Shown: positions 24,243-34,883 of the stretch, piece after piece | How the letters are laid out: every line of letters starts with the position of its first letter | How positions within the stretch are numbered: position 1 is the stretch's first letter | NCBI GenBank assembly: GCA_015680685.1 | Contig: MNCI01015910.1 | Location: forward strand, 1,354,592-1,418,591 | Source of the DNA: Gnetum montanum | Lineage: Eukaryota > Streptophyta > Gnetopsida > Gnetales > Gnetaceae | Reading direction: 5' to 3' | Length of the DNA: 64,000 nt | Program-made: the position numbers and the translations under genes | Notes under the pieces: generated by a model | What the model was told of the DNA's origin: nothing | The model's database searches: none | What the model saw: the letters and a program-made list of their open reading frames with translations, nothing else

Positions 24243-25000
24243 CGATATCCCTGCATCTGCAGCAAAGGGGAGTTGATCTAAACTGACCCACAGGCATTGC
24301 ATAATCTCATCTTTGGTCAACTCAGACCAAACCCCGTTCCCCAGATTAGTTCCAGCCTTAACCTTCCCTTTCTCCATCCTAGTCCACCGGGGTGGTTTGG
24401 GGAAGAAGGTAGGGACTGTGGTCTCTTCCCCAGGAAGAGTAATTTCTCTTTCTAGGGACGCACTCACCATCACCTGCTCCTGGAACTTCTCGAAGGTCTT
24501 AGATGCACCAATGACATCGAGGAACAATCGCAAGGATTGAGCTTCAATGGAAGAATCTCGATAATGCTAATGATAAGTGATACTTTCTCGCTTATACATA
24601 TGCTTATGATCCTTTTACTTCTACCCCCACTCTTGGACACTTGCACAAAAGTCCTTCTAGTCTTGATTCTTCTGGGCCAAGAGCTCTATTTCCATCCTTT
24701 GCTTGACCAATTCACGACTGGTTTGTACGCTGTTTCTGACCATGGTCTTGTAGCGAGCGTTGTCAATGACAGCTGTCCGCCAATCCTCTTCACCTGTTCC
24801 TCGAGCTTGCAGGAATTCACATCGCAACCTTAAGTCTCTAACCTCTTTGGTAAGAGACATCCTTTCCTTCTCTGATCTCTACAACTTCTTCCAGAGGTCG
24901 TCATTGACATTTTGACTCTCCCATAAGGAGCGGGTCGAGCGTAACGCACATTTACGCATTTCTTCATGGTGGCATAGGCAGAACTATACAAGTCAGGTTT
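24243..25000 (-). pseudogene. Coiled-coil block of the antisense gene
   Basis: One minus-strand frame with a few stops. An Arg/Glu/Leu-rich heptad segment (KERMSLTKEVRDLRLRCEFL, then MEIELLAQKNQD) suggests a coiled coil for self-association. The following 97 codons (24240-24533) are open and contain FFPKPPRWTRMEKGK and ELTKDEIMQCLWV. A GTGAGTAAG donor consensus closes the block. Confidence 0.55.
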
Positions 25001-25440
25001 TAGTGGAGTAAACCTCCACCTGGTAAGCGAGGGGATATAGTAAAAGTTATGGTAGTTATTATATTACACAACTTACTCAAGGTATTTTGAATTATTTAAA
25101 TGTGTTATATGGCATGAACAGGAGGACCTAGAGAGTGGTTGACCCCTGAGCTAGGGGCAGTGGTGTTACGGCATGGGGAAGGGGCTCCAGTTTTGGAAGA
25201 GGAGGCCCCAGTTATTAAAGTGAGTGACGCATAGACCTTTGTGCGTGAAGAGAGAGTGGAGGTGGAGAATGTTGACGCACTTCCGACCGGGACAAGAAAA
25301 GGTAATCAGTTCATTGAAATTTTTAAGAAATTATGTTAGTAGCCAAAAATTTTGACATGATTATGCTACAGATGAATGAGGTGATTCCCCGTCCACCGTT
25401 GTAAGTAGAGTGTGGGGCGAATTCCCTGATAAATTTTCCT

Positions 25441-26457
25441 TTATGGAAGGCGTCGTCGGTGATATGATCGAGTGCTTAGAGCACGTCGATCCTGGAGCAC
25501 AGGCACCTCGGTTAGATGAGGCTTTTTACGCTGGACTGAAGCGTCCACTATTTCTGCAGCCAGGCACTTCCCCCATAATGCATCACCGGTGTAAGAGGGA
25601 AGCGCCCCACCTATGCTATCCGAGCCCCACGTTCGAGGTGCTGCCACATTCTTAGTCGTTATAGAAAGCGACTCCCCAATTTCCTCCGGAGGATCCTGTG
25701 ACTGGGTAGTGTCGAAGAGGTGGGAGATCCAGGGTTTGGATAACTGGTCTCAGTCCTATTGGACCCAGGCCCCATTCCTCCAAACCACCAAAAATTCAGC
25801 AAAACGCCGGAGGCAAGCTATGAAAAAGGAAAAATGCACACTGAAATGAGACTCGAGCTTTTGGTGGAGCCTGATCATTTCAGTGCGTAACCCCTTAGCG
25901 AAATAGCTTGCCCATTCAAATTGGGTCCCTTCCTCAATCACCTCTCATATGATACGGGCCTATTCTATGGTGAAGAACTTCCCCTGTGAAAGTGTTCTGG
26001 GAAAAGCCTGGGCCCGGAAGAGGGGATAAATGGTCTTAGCAACCTCTAACTTGAACTTTTCACAAGGAATCCCCTTTGTGTCCTTCTTAGTCCCCAACCA
26101 CTCCTCCAGCACTTCCTGACATTTGACGCTTCTCCTTGACTTTTCTTCTATGGGAAGACCATCGGAGGGGATGCCGAAAAGGTTAGTAAACAGTTGAGCA
26201 TCAATGTCAAAATGCACACGTACGTTACGCACGTGCATGCAAAAGTGTTCAGCCCCCTCACTAAAGGAGTTAACCAAGGTTAACATTTCACTTGCAGGGA
26301 CATCAGGAGTTACAGCCAGAAACAAATGCATCAGCCTCGCCTCCCGTAGCTTAGTAACCAATGCAACTGGGGCCGCCGCGTGGCCGAGCCAGCGTTGTGC
26401 TTCCTTTATGTTGCCATAACGGAAGAGGAGGGTGTTCACCTCGCGGCCGGAAATCAT
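25441..26457 (-). pseudogene. Globular domain block of the antisense gene
   Basis: Minus strand, starting MISGREVNTLLFRYG. The 165-codon open frame (25960-26457) contains FDIDAQLFTNLFGIPSDGLP, VLEEWLGTKKDTKGIPCEKF and YPLFRAQAFPRTLSQGKFFT. After two stops it continues in frame as VIEEGTQFEWASYFAKGLR and IRLHQKLESHFSVHFSFFI. The arrangement recalls plant transposon-associated domains of unknown function; I recognise the type only by general pattern. It is the best preserved part of the cassette. Confidence 0.6.
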
Positions 26458-26577
26458 GATGGTAACTTCTCAGGATTCCCTAACTGATAACACAAGACAC
26501 AAGTCAAGATAGCAAAGACAATGTTACGCAACATTTCAAGCACTAATATCCTGTAACTAATTGTAACAATGAAACCT

Positions 26578-26850
26578 TACCAGGTCTAAATAGCAAAGGA
26601 AATGGAGGAAGCTTCCTTTGCATGTCCGCGAGGGTGAGAGGTGGGTTCAAAGTCCATTCCTCATGTAACCACCCGAGGTTCTGACAACTCTTGAAGGAAT
26701 CGGCATAGCGGGTAGGATACTCAAGAATTTCGAAAGCCATTTGCCCCATGACACCGGCGCGTACATTACTAGTGGACGTAAACTCATTTATTGCCCTTTC
26801 GGTCAAGGAAAATGTATCATTATTGCCCAATAATCCATTTTTGTTGATGA
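26578..26850 (-). pseudogene. Internal exon of the antisense gene with clear splice edges
   Basis: Minus strand. It starts after an ATGATACAG acceptor-like site and ends at CCTG/GTAAGG, a near-perfect plant donor. The frame between is open for about 90 codons, with FTSTSNVRAGVMGQMAFEIL, LGWLHEEWTLNPPL and PPFPLLFRPG. A typical acceptor, GTGTTATCAG, lies about 90 bp downstream, before the next coding block. This is the strongest evidence that the antisense unit is spliced. Confidence 0.55.
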
Positions 26851-26957
26851 AGAACCTGTATCATATAGCACATTACTATCCTACGCTCTACAAGTTCAGA
26901 CATTAAAGAAAAACATATTAACAACATCGCAAGTAAAACGACTTATCCGCCTGAGTA

Positions 26958-27382
26958 CTACACCGTGCCTGGTGGATTATGAAAGTAAGTTGAGACATGA
27001 CGGGCTACGAACAAAGTATTATACGCATGATAACAGCTAAATCTAGGCATCTCCCAAATCCAACTTAAACGCCTCAATCCTCTAGTGCTAAGTTCGCGGT
27101 CTTGAGGTCGACCAGTATCAATAGCCCCATCTGTCAGGAAAGCCAGGACACCCTGTGTAGAACAGACTAACAAATAGCTCCAGCCACATCGCCCGACAAA
27201 TGCGACAAAACGATGATACTGTAGCTATGCAACAAAAATGGCAAAAACTCCAGTGCACCCTTCCAGAACCATATTGCCTTCCCCTGCAAACGAGTCTGAG
27301 GGGGAGGAACATTGGCTGCGGGAGGGTTTATACAACATAAAACCCTGACTATGTCCAAAATGATTAGGACAGTTTTCACCAT
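26958..27382 (-). pseudogene. Upstream coding blocks of the antisense gene
   Basis: Minus strand, two overlapping open stretches offset by a frameshift near 27170. The first has NPPAANVPPPQTRLQGKAIW and LEFLPFLLHSYSIIVLSHL; the second has LAFLTDGAIDTGRPQDRELS and FSCYHAYNTLFVARHV. Together they read as one conserved segment upstream of the GTAAGG-bounded exon. The other overlapping minus frames here are shadows. Confidence 0.45.
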
Positions 27383-28243
27383 TATGTTGTATAGAACATA
27401 AACACGTTACCATCTAGATTCCGTTGCATGCTTAGGAAAACTATAGGAAAAACTACAAATTACGCTTCAGCCATACAGCCAAGATCGCTTAAACCCTTGC
27501 AATAGTGCAAGGTTTGTCTCAGACAATGGTGAGAGACGCAATACCGCTGTCTAAACCCTCGTTTTGATATGAGGTCTATATCCCAAAACTCTAGTTTACA
27601 CAGATGACACAAAAGAATAAACACAAGAAAAAAGCATATCACCGAAAGCAATACAAGTAAGGGATAGTCTACCGATTCAGGGGAGTAACATCTCTTACTT
27701 TGACCAAGGCCTGCGAAGCACGCTGCAGACTCCCTTGTACTTCATCAATTTTTGCCAATTTGGCATTCTTTCCTCTCACCTTTTGCACCATAGTTACAGT
27801 CTTGTAAACCTTCACAAATAACACGCTACTCTTCCTCCCTCTCTCTACGACAGCTGAATTTGAATTTGAAATAGCCAACAGCCTGTTTTGATAAGAACTA
27901 CCTACTTATAATATGCAAAACTAACAGACTTGATGCCCGATTAAAGCAGGACTTGCCCAAATGCTGGTGTCAGCATGAGCTGGAACCCGAAGATCAGGGC
28001 ATTAATGCGGTAGATATTGCATGCATTACGGTCCGAAACGACCTTAAACTACTGCACCTTATCACTTCGTAATCGGGTCACATTAATTACAGGCTGTTCA
28101 CGGTACTCAAAATTTGGTTAGCTCTTCACGCTCAGCAACGTCATACCATACCTCTTTCAAACTAAACCAAGCATCATACGTTAATACTGGTGGCATTTAA
28201 CTTAGCATTTTCCTAATTACTTTCATATTTGGCAATTTTGTAG

Positions 28244-29237
28244 GATACTTGGCAAATGGACGAAACTTTATCTGTACACCTAGCCTTAACAAACCCACAT
28301 GGGGGAATCATTAGAAAATTTGATCCCACATTAGTAGAAACTAACCTTGCCCTCAATGACACAACCATAGCCACATCGGAAACGTCTCTAGATTGGCCAG
28401 AATAATCGATGCGCACACTAGATTTGGAGGCTGGAGATGTAACCGAAGACCCCCTTAACGAGGTCTCTGTGGTTACGCATAAAGGTGAGAACAAAAATTT
28501 CAAGGTTAGTTCTTTACTAGACCAAAAGGCACATGACAATATAAAACAGACACTCTAGAATAACATCACAGTGTTCACATGGTCATATGAAGATATGCCG
28601 AGACTAGACCCAAGACTAATACAACACAACATAATTCTAGATCCCCATATTAAAGCAATTAAACAAAAAGCACAGAAAATTAAGCCAGAAGTCACACTAG
28701 CAGTACGTGATGAGATCACTAAACTATACCAGGCTGGTTTTATTCACACAGTCGATTACTCAGACTGGGTATCTAACATTGTAGTTGTCCCTAAAAAGAC
28801 CGGAGGGATACGCATCTGCATAGACTTCCAGGACATAAATAAAGCCACAATCAAGGACAATTTCCTGCTATCGAGTATCGACCAACTAGTGGATACAATC
28901 ACTGGGCATGCGCTTTTATCCTTCATGGATGGCTTCTTAGGCTATAATCAAATTCGCATCAACCCAGAACACCAGCTGATAGCAACATTCATGACACCCT
29001 GGGGGACCTTTTGTTACACAATGATGCCTTTTGGTTTAAAAAATGCTAGAGCTACGTATCAACGAGCTATGACATACATCTTCAGCAATTACCTCCTAGG
29101 AAGACTGAATGATTATGTTGACGATATAGTTGTTAAGTCTATAAGGTTAGAAGATCATTTAGAAGATCTGGAGTTAGTCCTTAAAAGATGCTCTAAATAC
29201 GACCTTCAGCTCAACCCAAGAAGTGAGTATTCGGAGT
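28244..29237 (+). pseudogene. Reverse transcriptase of element A
   Basis: RT copies element RNA to cDNA. Coding resumes at 28244 and is interrupted by TAA at 28409 and TAG at 28556, both one step from Gln codons. RT motifs in order: DWVSNIVVVPKKTGG and RICIDFQDINKAT, SFMDGFLGYNQIRI, FCYTMMPFGLKNA, then the catalytic YVDDIVVKS at 29114-29140. All three catalytic Asp positions appear present. A one-base loss near 29220 shifts the frame (LNP followed by a garbled stretch); reading continues in another frame as GCMLGFVVSKTGI-like sequence. Confidence 0.92.
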
Positions 29238-29900
29238 CAAAACCGGGTGCATGCTGGGGTTTGTGGTATCGAAAACTGGCATATGAGTAGACCCTTACAA
29301 GGTCAAGGCCATTGTTGAATTGACACCCCCTACAAATCTCAAGCAATTACGCGGATTGCAAGGGCGGTTACAGTTTATCAGGCAGTTCATCTTAAGATTA
29401 ACGGATAAGTTACACCCTATGCAGTATCTGCTTAAAAAGGGGATTAATTTCAAATGGATAGACAATTGTTAGTGTGCGTTTGATAGCTTGAAATAAGAAC
29501 TTCAACGCTTGCCAACAGTATTCCTGCCACAAAGGGATTAGCCATTCTACATTTACCTCGCAACCTCAGACGTAGCCCTAGCTACATTACTTTGTCAAAA
29601 GAGAGATGATGGGTCAGAAGTATCCATCTACTATTTGAGTCATGCTCTATGTGCATATGAAACGAAGTATAATGAAGTAGAGCGTAGTTATTTAGCGTTA
29701 GTGTTTGCGCTCAAAAAGTGTAGACACTATCTCTTCCATAGCAAAGTCAATATAATCTGCTAGAATAACATCCTTAGGGCTATTACGCACAATCTATATG
29801 AAAGTAGTAGAATAGCTCGTTGGAAAGCTATCACGACAGAATTTGATTTGCATTACATTGGTCAATCTTCTACGAAAGGCCAAGCGATAGCCGACCAACT
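29238..29900 (+). pseudogene. RT connection and first RNase H of element A
   Basis: In the shifted frame this continues VDPYKVKAIVELTPPTNLKQ and LRGLQGRLQFIRQFI, the RT thumb/connection, then the Ty3/gypsy RNase H with FYIYLATSDVALATLLCQK, YYLSHALCAYETKYNEVERS and LALVFALKKCRHYLF. RNase H degrades the RNA of the RNA/DNA hybrid. Stops at about 29470, 29494, 29539 and 29761 are all C-to-T-type changes of Gln codons by comparison with the family pattern. Confidence 0.85.
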
Positions 29901-29989
29901 AACAACATCACCTATTGATAGTCAGGTGAAAATAGAACCTGAATTTCCCGATGAACATGTACATAGTCTAAGCCCTGTTCTAACAGGCC

Positions 29990-30420
29990 TCGAAGCAACA
30001 TTACATTTTGACAGAGCTTCAACCGCTAGAGACGGTAGTGCCGCCATGGTCATTACGCTGTCACCTGAGGATGTACGTCTGCACGCCTGCCACTTGACCT
30101 TCCCCTGTACGAACAATATGGCAGAGTACAAGGGGCTCCTTAGGGGATTATTAACAACCAGAGAGCTTGACGTTCAACACCTGGCGATTAGGGGTGATTC
30201 GATGTTCATTATAAATCAAATCACAGGATTCTATGCCTGCAAGGCTGCACATTTATAGCCCTACTGCGATATGGCTAAAGATCTTCTAAAGCAGTTCACA
30301 GCAACCGATGCCCAACACGTGCCTCAAAATGACAACACGCTAGCTGATGCACTGGCTACATTAGCATTAAATGTGCCGCCACACCTACTTGACACCTGTC
30401 CCACCTTACTGATAGAGTGT
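29990..30420 (+). pseudogene. Second (archaeal-like) RNase H of element A
   Basis: A second RNase H after the canonical one marks the Tat lineage. Motifs: LHFDRASTARDGSAAMVI (first Asp), NNMAEYKGLLRGL (Glu), AIRGDSMFIINQITG (Asp), then HVPQNDNTLADALATLA (last Asp). The four acidic positions are kept although TAG at 30256 interrupts the frame. It lies between RNase H and integrase in the same frame. Confidence 0.88.
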
Positions 30421-30567
30421 GTAGATCCTGTCATTCATACGACGCAAATATTTTCACTGCTCGCGGATGAAACGCCAGAATGGTATGATAACATTAAAAC
30501 TTACCTCCTGCATGGCGAACCACTACACAAGCTAAAACATGCACAAAAAGATGCAATCCGCAAGTGA

Positions 30568-31722
30568 GCTAGGCAATACATCATCATAGGAGATAGTACC
30601 CTTTTTAGACACTCTTTCGATGGAGTATTGCTTACTTACATTAACAAAGACCAAGCATAATGTATAGTCGGCAAAGTTCATGAGGGACTATGTGGAGGAC
30701 ACATAGCCCCACGGGCCATGGCCACTAAAATCTGTCACTTAGGATATTATTGGCCGTATATAGAAAAAGACTATCTTACAAAGGTTAAAACGTGCAACAC
30801 GTGTTAGCGTTATGCGAACCTTATACATGTGTCGCCTACGGAACTACACACGACTCAGATTACATGGCCCTTTCAACGATGGGGATTAGACATTATAGGG
30901 CCTATCGCACCAAAATCTTCCACAGGACATAGCTTCATAATCACTGCTACCGAGTATTTCACAAAGTGGGTTGAAGCTATCCCTTTGCAAAAGATCACAT
31001 CTCAACAGATCTGCCATTTCATTTTAGACAACATCGTAACTAGATTTGGCCTCCCAATGACTATCGTGACTGACAATGGGCCATAATTTAGTAGTGTGGA
31101 AACCAAATCTTTTTGTGATAGCCTTGGTATCAAACAATCTTTTTCCTCACCTTATTACCCGCAAGCAAATGATCAAGCTGAAGCAACAAATAAGGTCATT
31201 ATCAATTTGCTCAAGAAAATGCTCAGCAGTAACAAAAGACGATGGCATGAAAAGATCCTCTATGTGCTATGGGCGTATCGTACCACATGTAAAACAGCTA
31301 CAAACAGTACACCCTATAGCCTAGTCTATGGATCTGAGGCAATGTTTCTCCTCAAATTACAAGTTCCTTCTCTGCGGATGGTCCTCTCCACGATTATAAA
31401 TGATGCTCAACACACTAAGTCTTGGATCATAGATTTAGACTCAGTAGAGGAGAAGTGAATACAGACGCTTGATACCATTGAAAAATATCAAGATAAGCAG
31501 AGGTAGAAGCACCTTCATAATCTTCAACCACGTCCAATCGAGAAGGGAGATTTGGTTCTCAAGGCCATTCATGAACCAGTAGGCAAATTCTCTGCAAACT
31601 GGAAGAGCCCTTTCTTAGTAGCCAACGTGTATGGCAACGGTGCATTCAAGCTAGCAAATATCAATGGAAATGAGTTACCAAATCCCGTGAACCATATATA
31701 CCTAAAGCGGTACTACATCTAG
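30568..31722 (+). pseudogene. Integrase of element A
   Basis: The zinc-binding HHCC region is recognisable: VHEGLCGGHIAPRAM, CHLGYYWPYIEKDY, CNTC. The catalytic triad follows: Asp in GLDIIGP (30889), Asp in VTDNGP (31072), Glu in NDQAEATNK (31180). The C-terminal part ends in GDLVLKAIHEPVGKFSANWK and NHIYLKRYYI, with TAG at about 31720. Stops at 30565, 30658, 30805, 31084, 31456 and 31504 all fit C-to-T changes in Gln or Arg codons. Confidence 0.9.
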
Positions 31723-31739
31723 CTACATATCCAGTGTTA

Positions 31740-32230
31740 ACATCAGGCGCAACAATCATCCACTACAATGTAAAATTGGCACTTTCTGCACGCGTCCACA
31801 ATGATGCTAAACTGGCAACGATCGTCCGCCATGACATAAAATTGGCAAATTGCAATCATCCGCTACGACGTAAAACTGGCAGTGTTGTATAGGTCCACCA
31901 AGACGTAAAACTGGCATTTCCTACACACATCTGCCACAACGCTAAACTGGCACCGGCTGTAGGCCATGACATAAAACTAGCACAGGTAGGTATCCATCTG
32001 CTGAGACATAAAACTAGCACAGATTTGTCCCTGGGTCACGACATGAAACTGACATCCACAGCACGGTCTGCTGAAACCATAAATTAGCTCTACCACCATC
32101 CGCTATGACATAAAACTAGCATTTTTTAGTCCACCCAGACTTTAAAACTGGACCATGGTCTGCTGGGACTTAAAATCAGCAACAACAGTCTACCAGGACT
32201 TAAAATTGGGACCTACAGGCCGCCAACATA
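31740..32230 (+). repeat. Degenerate tandem repeat, 3' UTR of A
   Basis: About twelve copies of a unit of roughly 35 bp with the core GACRTAAAACTGGCA, usually preceded by CCGC or CCAC and followed by a variable stretch. Related words occur at 23655-23745 (GGCCTAAAACTAGCA) and near 28040 (GACCTTAAACTACTGC), flanking the antisense cassette. The repeat follows the integrase stop directly. Confidence 0.8.
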
Positions 32231-33380
32231 CGAATCAAACGAGCGTAAGTGTCTCTCCGCTGCTGCAAAACGAACGGGGTGGGATGTTGAGACAGCCCTA
32301 GCATCGATACCTCATAGGCATTCTGCTGATTCCTTGGATATGCTGAAAGGCATACTACTGATCCCTCGGAGATGCCATCATTGCACCCATTTCAGCAGTG
32401 GCACCTCTGAGGGGTTAGTTTCGCCGTTCGGAGCCCCAAAGGAGTTCTCATCAAGCACAGCCTTAGGGATCTTCATTCATCATCACTATCAGACTCTGGC
32501 TTCATAGATTCACCTAGCTGGCTCTTTGCATAACCAGTTGGATGCGATGAGTCTAATTTTCTTTGGTGGCAATATGCTGAGTCGAGCATCAACATTGAGA
32601 CCCTGGCCTCTTGCTATGGTCCCTTGCTCATGGCCCACTCAATCTTTCTCGCCCTAGACGGTACTTGTTTCAACAACTTCTCCGGTGATTCGGCTGAGCA
32701 TTGGTGCTCTCTGTTTTCTTCTTTGATTGCAGGTTACTTGCTACGAGGACGTTGTTCAAAAGTACGTTCACCTGAGTAGTGAAGTACAGACAGCGTTTTG
32801 AGATGGCCGCTTAGATTAGCTTGTCTACTTAGGAGTGCAACCCTATTTTCCTCATAATCCTACCTCTTGCTCTTATTCCCCTCCTTAGCCATTCCATCTG
32901 CTTTTCTTGTACAAAATGCAAATATGCAGCATACGCTTTCCGCATCTGCATTATGATCAAGTCCATGAACTGGCACAATGCAACTTGCCTAATGGGCAAA
33001 AAAAAAAGGGGAGTCGACAAAATGGGTGAAACACAACTCATCCAAGCCACGCAGACGTAACACAATTTGTCCATGCAAGCCCTTTTATCTACACTATGAT
33101 GGCATAACTCCATGCAAATGCAATCGCGGGAGGAGGCCTTATCGCTTATGTGCAGAAAGACATACTCACACACTTGAGTCTTCCCCGAACCTCTCTCTTC
33201 TTCTTACCTATGTAAGAATTTCCTCCCGTACCATTTTATTTTCCATTTCCCTCACTTCCACACTTCTAGATTGATAGGGCGACACCTAAGTAACCATCGA
33301 TAGACACTGTTGGTACTTTTATCCATCTAGTGTTTCGTATTCTTTGTCGATGTCTTTTGGGCAAGCCCTCTAAACGTCAA
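32231..33380 (+). other. 3' UTR of A after the tandem repeat
   Basis: No recognised protein. A minus-strand open frame of 114 codons (32829-33173) has a helical, basic half (QEKQMEWLRRGIRARGRIMR), but nothing supports its use. A short direct repeat with AGGCAT..CTGCTGAT / AGGCAT..CTACTGAT lies at about 32318-32365. Confidence 0.45.
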
Positions 33381-33394
33381 CAAAGAGGGGCCAT
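33381..33394 (+). promoter_or_regulatory. Polypurine tract of A
   Basis: CAAAGAGGGGCCAT directly precedes the 3' LTR start TGAAACAC. The purine run would prime plus-strand synthesis. Confidence 0.75.
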
Positions 33395-34878
33395 TGAAAC
33401 ACTGTGAAAATCACGAATCGGCCTAGGGCGAAGATTCATGATTCGGGAAAAAGTTTGCAATAGAAATTTAGAAGACAAAACAAGGCAAAGAGGTGCACAG
33501 CATTAAGTCTCCAAGTTTCTTACAAATTCTAACCTTATTTTATTTTGTTTTCTCTCTTTATGCTACGTTACGCAACATAGCGTAATGTCGCTTAACGTAA
33601 CTCTGCTTAATGTAGCCCGATATCAGAAGGGCTGAATTTACACTCCATTATGCAAAGAAGCGTAATGAGCTTCGAGGAAGTCAAAGTCAGAGTCCAAAGA
33701 AGCACGGCAGATTGACTTCTTCTTTTTTTACAGATTGGTCACTTTACGCTTATCACGCTACACAGCGTAAACAAGCGTAACTTGTTGTGAAGTTGACCAT
33801 TTTACGCTCTATTACGCTTTGTGGCGTAAATAAGTGTAAAGAAGCCTGAGTTAACTACCTTTATGCTCTATTACGCTCTACCACACTATGCAGTGTAAAA
33901 AAGTGTAATACAACATAAGGCCAGCTAAGGCAGTACCAGGCATGCACCTGCTATCCATACGCAGCAATATGCTTATCAGCGTATCGCAGCGTAATCATGA
34001 GGCAGTTTCAGCAGGAGTGGTTGATAGCGTACTTTGCCCTCCTCCCCCCGAAACATGATGCGACATGACCAGTTTCAATATAAAATTTGTCAAGTCAACG
34101 ACACTCTGAAATTTCGAGACACGTGTCACCAGGGCCATGCCTTCTTCATGTGATGCTGAACTTATAAATACTCCAGTTGGCAGAGAAATTTCCTTCCTAG
34201 AAAAAGACAGAAGATATTGTTTGAGCATTGGCAGCAGGAGCGACAGGTCTTTTTAGCGAAAACATTATCCTCTCCATCGGCGATCATTAGCAGTTTTGAG
34301 CAAAGGTTACCGAAGGCAAAAAGAGCAAATCAAAGATCGAGAGATCACCTGGTACGATTGGCAAAGTTTATTGATCAAAAAAAGTTGATCGAGAGACATC
34401 CAAGCTTGACCTTCCTTGCATTCCACTTTTGGCTTACGAGGTAGATCAAGCTTCATTCTGTACCCCCTTTTGCAAAGATTCCTTGTTGTTTTATGTATGC
34501 TTCGCACAAAGATAGGCGAAGTCTTCCATCTGAACGTTGTATGCAATATATTCAGCTTTCGAGTCAATACATAGATCTTGGAATTACGCATCTTTTAAAA
34601 TCTGATTTTCTCTGTCGCATTGATGTTACCGTTATTTCAATTTCTTTACATTGTTTTCTACTCCTTCTATGATTCATTGAGTTAATTATATGAGACATAC
34701 ATTATCACGATATTCGACAAATTTACTAATTAAGTAAGTCCCTGTCTAATCAACAAGACCATTCAGGGCACCGTGGATTCGTTTTCTCCAGCACGGCCCT
34801 CGCACAGATCTGTGGTTAAGACTGTGTACACGGATCTTTGCTTAGTATTTCTAGCAATTGACTTTTTCTATCGTTACA
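33395..34878 (+). repeat. 3' LTR of element A
   Basis: Begins TGAAACACTG and ends TCGTTACA, followed by the duplicated ATCAT. It contains the AGCGTAA/TTACGCT array (33555-34005) and TATAAATA (34163-34170). The leader frame 34217-34444 is the intact counterpart of the one at 18643-18858 and runs on to LAFHFWLTR. Confidence 0.9.
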
Positions 34879-34883
34879 ATCAT

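Larger units (their letters stand above)
23928..27791 (-). pseudogene. Antisense accessory gene of element A, multi-exon
   Basis: On the minus strand, coding blocks are separated by short gaps with splice-like edges. The order is: a start segment (ATG at 27791; TTATAAG-type TATA near 27903-27915), blocks at about 27380-26960, 26850-26578, 26457-25441, a coiled coil to 24243, and an acidic last exon. The globular part (26457-25756) resembles the domain of plant transposon-encoded proteins of unknown function, and element D carries a similar layout in sense. Stops at about 25962-25990 are one C-to-T step from Gln and Arg on this strand. No signal peptide or membrane anchor is obvious. Function unknown; exon joins are not proven. 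Confidence 0.5.
23439..28243 (+). other. Non-pol block between protease and RT, possible intron
   Basis: About 4.8 kb with no sense pol coding. The left edge has GCGTG/GTATTT (GT at 23439) and the right edge TTTTGTAG/G (AG at 28242-28243), after which sense coding resumes. Ogre elements are known to have a spliced intron between protease and RT. These exact edges do not keep frame: one or two bases are unaccounted for, so the splice sites are unproven. The block carries an antisense gene and, near both ends, AAACTAGCA-type repeat words also found at 31740-32230. A nested insertion is the alternative, but no target duplication was seen. Confidence 0.5.
17861..34878 (+). mobile_element. Tat/Ogre-type gypsy element A, 17 kb
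   Basis: LTRs 17861-19352 and 33395-34878 are flanked by ATCAT at 17856-17860 and 34879-34883. The internal order is gag, protease, a 4.8-kb non-pol block with antisense coding, RT, RNase H, a second RNase H, integrase, tandem repeats, purine tract. The great length, the second RNase H and non-pol sequence between protease and RT fit the Tat lineage, particularly Ogre-like elements. Premature stops and at least three frameshifts disable it. LTRs are a little over 90% alike by eye. Confidence 0.9.

Noticed and set aside
26204-26419. 71-codon plus-strand frame inside the protease-RT block
   Set aside because: Shadow of the better preserved minus-strand globular domain of the antisense gene.
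32829-33173. 114-codon minus-strand frame in the 3' UTR of A as an extra gene
   Set aside because: No recognised motif, promoter or splice context, and the frame is not supported by a second copy in this window.
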